Positions 8,102 to 16,349 of a stretch of DNA of 64,000 nt are shown here, one piece after another (positions within the stretch are counted from its first letter, which is position 1; each line of letters starts with the position of its first letter). Location of the stretch: positions 620,001-684,000 of the forward strand of contig JACKPW010000001.1 of the NCBI GenBank assembly GCA_024233215.1, written 5' to 3'. This stretch comes from Verrucomicrobiales bacterium (lineage in GTDB: Bacteria; Verrucomicrobiota; Verrucomicrobiia; Limisphaerales; J093). The position numbers and the translations under genes are program-made. Below the pieces are notes generated by a model. That model saw nothing but the letters and a program-made list of their open reading frames with translations, made no database searches and was not told the DNA's origin.

Positions 8102-8129
8102 AGCCTACCACGCGCCCGAAACCGGGCAA
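8102..8129 (-). promoter_or_regulatory. Promoter predicting a leaderless mRNA (gene ending at 7427)
   Basis: On the minus strand: TTGCCC (8129-8124), 16-nt spacer, TAGGCT (8107-8102), then 6 nt to the ATG at 8095. There is no room for a Shine-Dalgarno site after a start placed 6-8 nt downstream of the -10 box. Confidence 0.45.
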
Positions 8130-8382
8130 TGCCGATCAGGCAGCCGATCAGGCAGCTGACAGGCGCGGGGAAATGGTGGACAACGAGCGCGACCAAGCCG
8201 CCCCTCCTCCTGATTCGTCGCCAACTTCGTGTTGCAGGTGCAACATGAAGTTGCACGAGAACTTCAGCTCCCTGCAGCACCATGCAGCTGTGGCGCCGGG
8301 ATCACAGCGGGTCCTTCATCAAGCAGTTGGGCGCCACGGCAGGCCGCGGGTTGTCGCTCTCGGGGCCTGCGGGAAACCGGGA

Positions 8383-9297
8383 TCATGGCCTGTCGCCTGA
8401 GATCCGGTAATACCGTTCGCGGTTGCGCAACGGCGGAGTGCGAGTGCGGGTACCGTCGTCGGTCCAACGAAACACGCTGCCGTTTATCTCGAAGACCGGG
8501 CGGTAGACCGGATGCCAGACGTTACCCGACCCGAGCGGACCATCGGACCAGAACACTTCGTACGACCGGTCCGGATCGCCTTCCCACTCGATGGCCACCC
8601 GCGGGGCTCCGTCGGTCCCGCCCGCCTCGAATCGCCCCACGCGAAAAACCGATTCTGCCGAACTGGGATCGGTTCCCGCCAGCAACTCGGCGCGATTGGA
8701 CGCCCCGTCCGCGTCGAAATCCTCATCCGGACCCGACCCCAGGCCGCGGAAAAAGCGGTTCTCCCACGGATCCGGCAGGCCATCGGCATCGGTGTCGGCG
8801 GGTGGAGCAAGCACCACCAACCGCCCGTCTGACGTCACGTTCGCCGCAAGCTCGAGACCGTCGGAAAAGAGTTCGCTGCGTTCCCAAGCCAGGGCGTGGT
8901 TGCCCTGCGGCGCATCCGCACTCACCCGGATCGGGAAGGAGAACGCGACCGTCGGTCCCGCCGGCAGCCCTGTGGATCGGGCCAGGGAGACCGCCAGACG
9001 TCCTGCCTCAGCGTGCGAGGCAATGAGGAATCCGGCGGTGTCTGACGTGGTGACCGCCGGCCCCGGCGTGACGAACTCCGGCAGATGGAGCACGAAGGTG
9101 CCGCCGGCGATCCGGATGGCTTGGTCCAGGAATACGCGAACAACCGCCCGTTCCCCCGGTGCGGCCCCCACGCTTTCAACCGAGACAGTCACCGCCGCCC
9201 GGGCGGAAAGCCCGAGCAGGCAACCAACCAGGAGGATCCGGCCCAACCGATGTCTCCGGGGGATGCGATTGGCGGATTTGGGAAGCAGCTTGCTCAT
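8383..9297 (-). CDS. Exported cohesin-like domain protein with calcium-binding repeats
   Basis: A 304-residue protein. A signal segment (RILLVGCLLGLSARAA) is followed by a domain at about residues 36-165 that reads like a cohesin: VTVSVESVGAAPGERAVVRV, a central FVLHLPEFV strand, AGRLAVSLARSTGL, VAFSFPIRVSADAP and a closing SDGRLVV. Residues 168-200 hold Asp-rich thrombospondin-3-type motifs (DTDADGLPDPWE, DFDADGASNRAELLAGTDP), known Ca2+ binders. The last 100 residues form a beta module (YEVFWSDGPLGSGNVW to RYYRIS). The start is 7 nt after the stop of the dockerin-bearing macroglobulin gene, so the two form one operon. Cohesin identity is inferred from pattern; it would bind dockerin on the neighbour. 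Confidence 0.6.
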   Translation of the reverse strand: MSKLLPKSANRIPRRHRLGRILLVGCLLGLSARAAVTVSVESVGAAPGERAVVRVFLDQAIRIAGGTFVLHLPEFVTPGPAVTTSDTAGFLIASHAEAGRLAVSLARSTGLPAGPTVAFSFPIRVSADAPQGNHALAWERSELFSDGLELAANVTSDGRLVVLAPPADTDADGLPDPWENRFFRGLGSGPDEDFDADGASNRAELLAGTDPSSAESVFRVGRFEAGGTDGAPRVAIEWEGDPDRSYEVFWSDGPLGSGNVWHPVYRPVFEINGSVFRWTDDGTRTRTPPLRNRERYYRISGDRP

Positions 9298-9304
9298 GAC
9301 GCTC

Positions 9305-12300
9305 TTATTCAGTGACGACGATCTCGTGCGGCGCGGCCACCGCGCGGACCTCTGGGTTGTAATACTCGTAGACCGCGGACTCGGCCGTCTGGGCCCGGAT
9401 CGGGAAACGGGCCTTCAACCGGAACCCCAGGACAACCGGCACCTCGTGATCCAGTTCATCCAGGTAGAGGATGATCTGGCGACCGGCGATCTCATACTTC
9501 TGGATCGTCGGGCCGACCAGCGCATCCAGATCCTCCGCGAGGACGTCGAACCCTGGTGGAATCCCGATGTCCGCCACCAGCATCTTCGCCACGCCCGGCC
9601 GGTTGTTCCCCAGGTGGACCGTGCACCGCAGCAGGTCGTCCGTGGTCAACTCCGACCTGTCATATCCGACTTCGATGGAGATCAACTCTTCGACCGGCTC
9701 AGGCAGCGTGTCCCAAGGGAGGTAGTATCGCCCCACCACCTGGTAAAGCGTGCTGCCGCTCCCCTCGAGGCTGAGTTGAACCGTGTTGTCGCCCTCGACC
9801 GTCTGTTCCCCGAGGTCGCAGAGAAACACCAGATCGCTGTTGTCATCCGTGAGCTGCAGCGTCTTTGCCTCGACTCCATTGAGGCTGATCCGCACGGTGG
9901 CGTCGGCGTGAGAGGTGGCCCCGCCGGCGGCCATGGTGAAGGCCTGGAGCGCCAGCACGGTCGCCTGGGTGGAACCGAAATTGCCGTTGCCGTCCTTGGC
10001 GCCGACCAGATAGTTCAACGCCTTGGCCGTGGTATCCGGATACGCGCCGTACTTCATGTAGGCCTGCGCCAGCAGCGCGCTCAGTTCCACCGAGGCCCCC
10101 TGCCCGCGCGAATACGTGATCGTGGGCGCGGTTTCCTCCCACCAGACCTGGTCACCTTCCGACAGTTTGCGATCCTCGAATGTCGCGAACAGCCCGGGCA
10201 GCAGCGGGTCATCCGGATCCTGCAGGAGCGCGTGAGCGCACAGGGCAAGCGTGTAAGTCTCCGCCTCGAAACCCGGTTCCAAGAGCTTGTTCCTGAGATA
10301 GGCCGCGCCGGAGTTCAGGGCCGGCCCGGTGTAACCGGACTTGACCAAGCCCCACAGGACATAGGCGGTGGTTCGGAGAACGTCGTTCTGATACCGATTG
10401 ATGGCGCCCTCAGCGATGCCCCCGTCGGTCGGAATCCACGAACCGTCCGCCTCCTGCCCTGCCACCAACCAGTCCTGGGTCCGGCGGATGACCGCCGGAT
10501 CCACATACCACACGCCGCTCATGTCGCTGAACTCCATCAGTCCGTAAGTGGTCAGCACGTTGTGTGCGGGCGCCTCCCCGAACCACGAGAACCCGCCGCC
10601 GTCGACCTCGTAGCTCAGCAAACGCTGGTAGCCGGCACTGATGAAGCCCTCCGCCTTCATGAGAATCTCGGGCGTGATCACGCCGGTCTGCTTCATGTAG
10701 TCGACCACAAGGACGTTGGGATACGTCACGGACGAGGTCTGCTCGAAGCAACCGAACGGCATCCGCAACATCGCATCGAGTCCCTCCACCACCTGACTGA
10801 AGAACCCCGGATGAATCTTCACCAGGATCTTGCTCGCTCCGTCGATGGCGGCCTCCGGAATGGTGATCAGGTGCTCGATGAGCCCGCTCAACCGCCCGCT
10901 CTGCGTGACGAGCATTTCCGCCCCGTCGGGCACCACCTCCACCGTCCGCGCGATGGCGTCGCTCTTCGTGCTTCCGTAGGCGGTCACCTGCAACCGGCAG
11001 TGACCGACCCGCAGGGTCTTCACCCGGAAATGCACGACGTTGACCTCCGCGGCGGCGAGACTCAGCGTGCGCTCGGCTGACTCCAGCAGTTCCACCCCGT
11101 CATCACCTTCCAGCACCAGGCGAACGTCCTGACTTTCGGGCAGGTAATTATAGACCGCGACCGGCACGGACACCTCATCGCCACGCGTCAACGTTGCGGG
11201 CAAATCGAGGTCCACAAAGAACTCCTGGAACACCCGCACCGCGCCGGTCGCGCTGCCCAGGCGGCCATCCGCACTGGAGGCCAGGCCGGTCATGCGCCAG
11301 GTCGTGATGGAGTCCGCCAGTTTCACGTTCACCGTCGTGCTGCCGTCGGGTCCGGTGATCAGGAGCGGATTGCTGTAGAGCGTCTCCGGGAAGTACTGCC
11401 GGAGATAGGGCTCGGCCCCGCCACTCTCGCTGCCCCCACCGGCGGTGGGGGTCGGTGGCCCGCCCACAGCGTCCTCGAGCCAGTCGGCATTGTTCATGGC
11501 GAACACCTCGAATCCACCGACGCCACCCCGGGCAAGCCACTCGGCATTCTTGCGCATCCAGGACTGACCGAGCGCCCAGGTGGCGACCACGAACTGCAGA
11601 TCATCCGGGGTTTCCCAACGCTGGTCCGGTCCGGCGGTGTGAAACGTGTATTCCGTCGAAACCGCCGCATAACTCACCCGGTAGGGCGTTCCCCACGGAT
11701 CCAATGCCCCATCGGGCCCAAGTGTCTTGTTTGCCACCGCCTCCTCGATGAGCGGTTCGAAAAAGGCGGGGGACCGGTCCACGTCATAGGTCGTGAACAC
11801 GGCCAGCATCGGATCAATCAACTGGTCCAGATCATTCCACACCGCATCGCGGAGGACGGCACCCAGGGCCGCCGGGTCCGCGGCGTCACTGGTCACCTCG
11901 AATGTGCCCACGTTCGCATCCGGGAGAGCGGCGAACATCATCCCGAGGACCTGTTCGCGCACCGCATCGTCCGTGCCCCCCGGAGGCTCGTGAAGCACGG
12001 TTCCGGGATCGAAGCCGTGAATCTCGTAGCGTGGCCGGCGCAACTGCTCCTCGAGATAGAAATAGATCTTCTCCATGCCGGGCTGCATCTCCTGCAGGGC
12101 GAAAACCGCTTCATCAACGAGGTTCAAACCAATGGCCGCCACCACGGGCTGCCCCGCCGGATCGGCCACCTGCAAACGGATGGCCGCTTCCTCCCCGGGG
12201 AGATAAACCTCGCGGTCCGCGGCATAGGTCAACCGCAGGTCATTCGCCGGGTCGACATAGATGATTCGCCGGTCCCGGACGGTGTTGCCCGCCAGCGTGA

Positions 12301-14419
12301 TCCGATAGGCGGACACGCAGAGGCTGCCCGACAGGTCGGCGGTCAACGGCAACACCAACGCCGCGAAGCCGTTCAGCGGTTCAAGGCTCCGGCTGGCAAC
12401 GGTCTGTCCGTCCTTGATGACATCCACGAACACGGAACCGCCCAAGCCGCCGCAAAACACATCCAACTTCACCTCGTCGCCCACGGCGTAGAGGGAACGG
12501 TCGGTCCGAAGCAACAGCGACTCCGCCGCCGCCGAAAGCGCCAGGTCCAGCGTCCGGTCCGCGGCGTTCCCCGAAGCATCCGCGGCGTGCAGGTCCAATG
12601 CCAGGGATGAATGCCCCACCGGCATAAACCGGATCACGCCAACCCCGGCGGCATCGGTCTCGACAGTGCCCACGACCTCGTCGCCGATGCGCGCCGTGCA
12701 GGTGGTCATGGCGGGTGTGTTGTTCGGATACAGCGTGAGCACGTAGATCCGGTTCTCCACGCCGGGGATCAGGACGCCGCTTTCCGGCACGGCGTGGATG
12801 ACCAGATCATTCGCCGACACCGGGAGGCTGCGGGAGATCGTCTCCTCGTGCGCCGCCTGATCCGTGACCTTGACCTCCAGCAACGCGAAGGCTTCGCCCT
12901 GCTGCAGGGGTTGCCCCACGAAGTATGCAGGCAGGTCCAGCGAGAACGCAAAGTGCCCGTCCCCGTCCAGAGTTCCCGCGACCTGGGCAAACGGCTCGAA
13001 CGCCACATCGAACTTCGACGCCGTGAGCGTCACCGCACCCCCGGCCACGCTCTTGCCGAAGAAATAGTCGGCCGCCACGGTGCCGCTGAGCGTGGCGCCG
13101 GGAGCGTAGTAATCGCGGTCAGTGGTCAGGGCCACCTTGAACTTCGGAAGCGCGTAGCGGTCGACGGTTACCTGTTTTTCCGTGGTGCAGCCCGCCACCT
13201 CGGTGGACACCGTGTAAACGCCGAGGTTCAGTTCGGTGGCCAGGGTGAAGTCCGCCGAAGCGACGCCGAATTCGTTGAGGGTTTCCGTCTGCTTGAAGAC
13301 CTTGTTCCCCTTCGCGTCCGCGACGAGCAGCACGATCTCCTGCCCCGCCGCCGGGATCATCCGGGGCTTCACCAGCGTCAGGCTCCGGAGGTGGATCGTC
13401 TGGCCGGGTTGGTACAGCGGCTTGTCCGTGGTGAGCAGCGTGGAGGTGCCGGTCACGATCTCGACGCTCTGGCTCAAAAGCCGGGTACCCAAGGGAGCGC
13501 TGACCGTCACCTCGAGTTCGCCGTCACCCGAAATCCCCCCTGGAACCGCCATCGCCAGGTTGACCAATCCCTCCGGGTCCGTCACCGCCGTCTGCCGGGC
13601 GATCCCGTCTCCGCCGCCCGGCCCCACCAAGGTCGCCACCACCTGCGCGCCTCCGACGGCTTCCCCGCTCCGGGCTTCCTGAACCGCGACGCGCGCCCGG
13701 TTCGGGGCGCCGGCATACCATTTCTCCGGGCCGAACACATGGACCCGCAGGCGGGGGGTCAGTTCGTACAGGCTCCACCGATGACGAACCGCCTTTCCGC
13801 CATCGCTCCCCTGTACTTCCAGGACGTAGCGCGCCAGATCCGCAACCTCGGAAATCCCGGGAAGCAACCCCTCCACATGGCCGGACTTGCCATCGTCGAC
13901 TTCTGCGAGCGTCAACGGTTGCCGGGATTGCTCCTGACCGGCGAGATCGCGCAGAAGCACATGGATTGCCCCATCGATCCGGGAGGCCTCGCCAGGAAAG
14001 CGCAAATCCAAAGACACGCCCCCGGGCATCAGGGCCGCCTGCAGATCCACCAGGTCCCAAGGGTATTCCGAGCCCGTAGCAGCCTGCTGCAACACCAGAA
14101 TCGCGTCGCGCACGTCCACGACCCCATCCTGGTTCACATCCGCGGCGGCCTCCTCGGTGCGGCCCAGGACGGCCCGGGAAACCGTTTTCTGCAGAATGGT
14201 CTGCGCATCCGTGGCAGTCACCTGCCCGCTCGCATCAACGTCGCCGGGCACACCCGTTGCTGCCTGGACGCGGTTTCCCGCCGCGCCAACCGCGAAACAG
14301 AGCAGGATGATCAGGACCGCGACGATCCATTTCCACCGCGACAAGTGACTCCTTCCTCCCAGTGTCGAGAGCGGCGCTCCGACACCCGCCGACTTTGCAT
14401 ACATCGCTCGAGGGCGCAT
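9305..14419 (-). CDS. Exported alpha-2-macroglobulin family protein with N-terminal dockerin
   Basis: A 1704-residue protein from the chosen ATG at 14419, which has GGAG 6 nt upstream. A GTG at 14500 would add 27 residues before it. A hydrophobic export segment (WIVAVLIILLCFAVGAAG) is followed by a dockerin-like pair of Ca2+ loops, GDVDASGQVTATDA and ADVNQDGVVDVRDA (about residues 58-105). Macroglobulin domains come next (LLTTDKPLYQPGQTIHLRS is a classic MG strand). The thioester motif MPFGCFEQTSS is near residue 1223. It is followed by an alpha/alpha complement-like domain and a receptor-binding-like C-terminus (SAVYEYYNPEVRAVA). Known members trap attacking proteases. The thioester Cys and Gln are intact. 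A DPWGTPYRV segment near residue 906 is unusual for the family. Confidence 0.88.
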   Translation of the reverse strand: MRPRAMYAKSAGVGAPLSTLGGRSHLSRWKWIVAVLIILLCFAVGAAGNRVQAATGVPGDVDASGQVTATDAQTILQKTVSRAVLGRTEEAAADVNQDGVVDVRDAILVLQQAATGSEYPWDLVDLQAALMPGGVSLDLRFPGEASRIDGAIHVLLRDLAGQEQSRQPLTLAEVDDGKSGHVEGLLPGISEVADLARYVLEVQGSDGGKAVRHRWSLYELTPRLRVHVFGPEKWYAGAPNRARVAVQEARSGEAVGGAQVVATLVGPGGGDGIARQTAVTDPEGLVNLAMAVPGGISGDGELEVTVSAPLGTRLLSQSVEIVTGTSTLLTTDKPLYQPGQTIHLRSLTLVKPRMIPAAGQEIVLLVADAKGNKVFKQTETLNEFGVASADFTLATELNLGVYTVSTEVAGCTTEKQVTVDRYALPKFKVALTTDRDYYAPGATLSGTVAADYFFGKSVAGGAVTLTASKFDVAFEPFAQVAGTLDGDGHFAFSLDLPAYFVGQPLQQGEAFALLEVKVTDQAAHEETISRSLPVSANDLVIHAVPESGVLIPGVENRIYVLTLYPNNTPAMTTCTARIGDEVVGTVETDAAGVGVIRFMPVGHSSLALDLHAADASGNAADRTLDLALSAAAESLLLRTDRSLYAVGDEVKLDVFCGGLGGSVFVDVIKDGQTVASRSLEPLNGFAALVLPLTADLSGSLCVSAYRITLAGNTVRDRRIIYVDPANDLRLTYAADREVYLPGEEAAIRLQVADPAGQPVVAAIGLNLVDEAVFALQEMQPGMEKIYFYLEEQLRRPRYEIHGFDPGTVLHEPPGGTDDAVREQVLGMMFAALPDANVGTFEVTSDAADPAALGAVLRDAVWNDLDQLIDPMLAVFTTYDVDRSPAFFEPLIEEAVANKTLGPDGALDPWGTPYRVSYAAVSTEYTFHTAGPDQRWETPDDLQFVVATWALGQSWMRKNAEWLARGGVGGFEVFAMNNADWLEDAVGGPPTPTAGGGSESGGAEPYLRQYFPETLYSNPLLITGPDGSTTVNVKLADSITTWRMTGLASSADGRLGSATGAVRVFQEFFVDLDLPATLTRGDEVSVPVAVYNYLPESQDVRLVLEGDDGVELLESAERTLSLAAAEVNVVHFRVKTLRVGHCRLQVTAYGSTKSDAIARTVEVVPDGAEMLVTQSGRLSGLIEHLITIPEAAIDGASKILVKIHPGFFSQVVEGLDAMLRMPFGCFEQTSSVTYPNVLVVDYMKQTGVITPEILMKAEGFISAGYQRLLSYEVDGGGFSWFGEAPAHNVLTTYGLMEFSDMSGVWYVDPAVIRRTQDWLVAGQEADGSWIPTDGGIAEGAINRYQNDVLRTTAYVLWGLVKSGYTGPALNSGAAYLRNKLLEPGFEAETYTLALCAHALLQDPDDPLLPGLFATFEDRKLSEGDQVWWEETAPTITYSRGQGASVELSALLAQAYMKYGAYPDTTAKALNYLVGAKDGNGNFGSTQATVLALQAFTMAAGGATSHADATVRISLNGVEAKTLQLTDDNSDLVFLCDLGEQTVEGDNTVQLSLEGSGSTLYQVVGRYYLPWDTLPEPVEELISIEVGYDRSELTTDDLLRCTVHLGNNRPGVAKMLVADIGIPPGFDVLAEDLDALVGPTIQKYEIAGRQIILYLDELDHEVPVVLGFRLKARFPIRAQTAESAVYEYYNPEVRAVAAPHEIVVTE

Positions 14420-14533
14420 CGGATTCTCCATGGTTTCTGAAGCGCAACCATACGCCTGCGTCCGGGGGAATGCAACGCAGGAGGCAGATACTTCTGGCAC
14501 GAGATTGCGGAGTGATGGCTAACTGGACGGCAC

Positions 14534-16336
14534 ATGAAGCACGCAGTCCTTCTCATCCCGTTCGCGCTCGCCGCCACCGTGGTCGCCTGGCAACCCGCGC
14601 CCGACTCCATGCTCACCGAATGGGGCGAACAAGTCACTCCCGAGAACGCCTGGCGCGAGTATCCGCGCCCCCAGATGCAGCGTGACCAATGGACCAACCT
14701 CAACGGTCTCTGGGAGTACGCGGTCACGAAGGAGAGCGACCCGGCCCGGCCTTCGGCCCCGGACGGACAAATCCTGGTGCCGTTCGCCATTGAGTCCGCG
14801 CTCTCCGGTGTGAAGCGATCGTTCCAACCGGATGACGTCCTCTGGTACCGACGGACGTTCGAACTCGAACCCAGGCCGGGCCGAAGGTACCTGCTGAACT
14901 TCGAGGCTGTGGACTACCAGTGCACCGTGCGCGTCAACCACCGCGAGGTCGGCCGCCACACCGGCGGCAATCTTCCCTTCTCGCTCGACATCACCGAGGC
15001 CGTGACAGCCGGTGTCAACACCGTGCTCGTGCGCGTGACGGACGCCACGGACACGGCCCATCAACTGCACGGCAAACAGCGACTGGATCCCAAGGGCATC
15101 TGGTACACGCCGGTCTCGGGCATCTGGCAGACCGTCTGGCTCGAGGAGGTGCCGGACTTTCACGTGACCGGACTGAAGATCACGCCCCGGATCGACGGCA
15201 CGATTGCCATCGGGATCGCCACCGCCGGCCGGACACCCACCCCGGTCCTGAGCAGCGCCATCGTTTCCCTCGGGGACAAGCCCGTGGCCCGCGCTTCGGG
15301 CTCGCCCAACTTCATCGCCCTCGAAGTGCCCGAGCCGAAGCTCTGGTCGCCCGATTCCCCCACCCTTTACAACCTCCGAATCCAGGTCGGCGACGACGTG
15401 GTCACCTCCTACGTGGGGATTCGGGAAACCGGCCGGAAGCAGGACGCCGAAGGGAACTGGCGGCTGACCTTGAACGGGGAGGAGATCTTCCAGTTTGGCA
15501 CGCTGGATCAAGGCTGGTGGCCCGACGGGCTCCTGACCCCTCCCGCCGACGCTGCCATGCTCGGCGACATCCGGTTCCTGAAAGCCGCCGGGTTCAACAC
15601 CATCCGCAATCACATCAAGGTGAAACCCCGCCGGTATTACCTGCACTGTGACCAACTGGGGATGCTGATCTGGCAGGACCAGGTCAGTGCGATGGCCGAC
15701 AATCCCAAATGGACCCGGCTTCGGCCCAACCCCGAGACCCGCGTCTGGCCGGCCGACGACCACGCCCAGTTCATGGCGGAATTGCAGGGAATGATCGACC
15801 ACCTGTACAACCATCCGTGCATCGTGCAGTGGGTGCCGTTCAACGAAGCCTGGGGCCAGCACCAGGTCATGGACGTGGGGCGCTGGGTTGCAGCCTACGA
15901 CCCCACCCGCCTGGTCAACATCGCCAGCGGCGGCAACTGGTTTCCGGTCGGCCACATCGTGGACGATCACAAGTACCCGCATCCGGGCTTCGACTTCGCC
16001 AGCGGCGCCGGCGGACGGTTTGATGGGTACGTCAAGGTCATGGGCGAGTTCGGCGGCCATGGGTTCCCGGTGGAAGGACACCTCTGGAATCCCGGCGCCC
16101 GCAACTGGGGTTATGGCGGTCTGCCAAAGGACAAGGACGAGTGGCTCGAGCGCTATCGCACTTCCATGCAGATGCTCGGTGAACTGCGCAAGGAAGGCAT
16201 CGCTGCCGGCATCTACACGCAGACCACCGACGTGGAGGGCGAGATCAACGGCCTCCTGACCTACGACCGCAAGGTCCCCAAGGTGCCCGCCGAAACCCTG
16301 CGAGCCATCCATCAGGAAGCCGGGTTGTGCCAGTAA
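14534..16336 (+). CDS. Exported glycoside hydrolase family 2 enzyme
   Basis: A 600-residue protein with a short signal peptide (KHAVLLIPFALAATVVA). Domain order is that of GH2: an N-terminal sugar-binding jelly-roll (WTNLNGLWEYAV, DVLWYRRTFEL, VDYQCTVRVNHREVGRHTGG), an Ig-like domain (VPDFHVTGLKI) and a TIM barrel. The acid/base is Glu438 in VPFNEAWGQ; the nucleophile is Glu505 in VMGEFGGHG. It lacks the long C-terminal domain of LacZ. The family includes beta-galactosidases, glucuronidases and mannosidases. It is 13 nt upstream of two sulfatases, so it probably attacks a sulfated or uronic polysaccharide (inference). Confidence 0.88.
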   Translation: MKHAVLLIPFALAATVVAWQPAPDSMLTEWGEQVTPENAWREYPRPQMQRDQWTNLNGLWEYAVTKESDPARPSAPDGQILVPFAIESALSGVKRSFQPDDVLWYRRTFELEPRPGRRYLLNFEAVDYQCTVRVNHREVGRHTGGNLPFSLDITEAVTAGVNTVLVRVTDATDTAHQLHGKQRLDPKGIWYTPVSGIWQTVWLEEVPDFHVTGLKITPRIDGTIAIGIATAGRTPTPVLSSAIVSLGDKPVARASGSPNFIALEVPEPKLWSPDSPTLYNLRIQVGDDVVTSYVGIRETGRKQDAEGNWRLTLNGEEIFQFGTLDQGWWPDGLLTPPADAAMLGDIRFLKAAGFNTIRNHIKVKPRRYYLHCDQLGMLIWQDQVSAMADNPKWTRLRPNPETRVWPADDHAQFMAELQGMIDHLYNHPCIVQWVPFNEAWGQHQVMDVGRWVAAYDPTRLVNIASGGNWFPVGHIVDDHKYPHPGFDFASGAGGRFDGYVKVMGEFGGHGFPVEGHLWNPGARNWGYGGLPKDKDEWLERYRTSMQMLGELRKEGIAAGIYTQTTDVEGEINGLLTYDRKVPKVPAETLRAIHQEAGLCQ

Positions 16337-16349
16337 TCCCTCACCCTGA

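Noticed and set aside
8591..11080. An 829-codon plus-strand frame over the macroglobulin gene
   Set aside because: The macroglobulin has an intact thioester, domain order and export signal. The opposite frame is a long shadow caused by GC-rich third positions.
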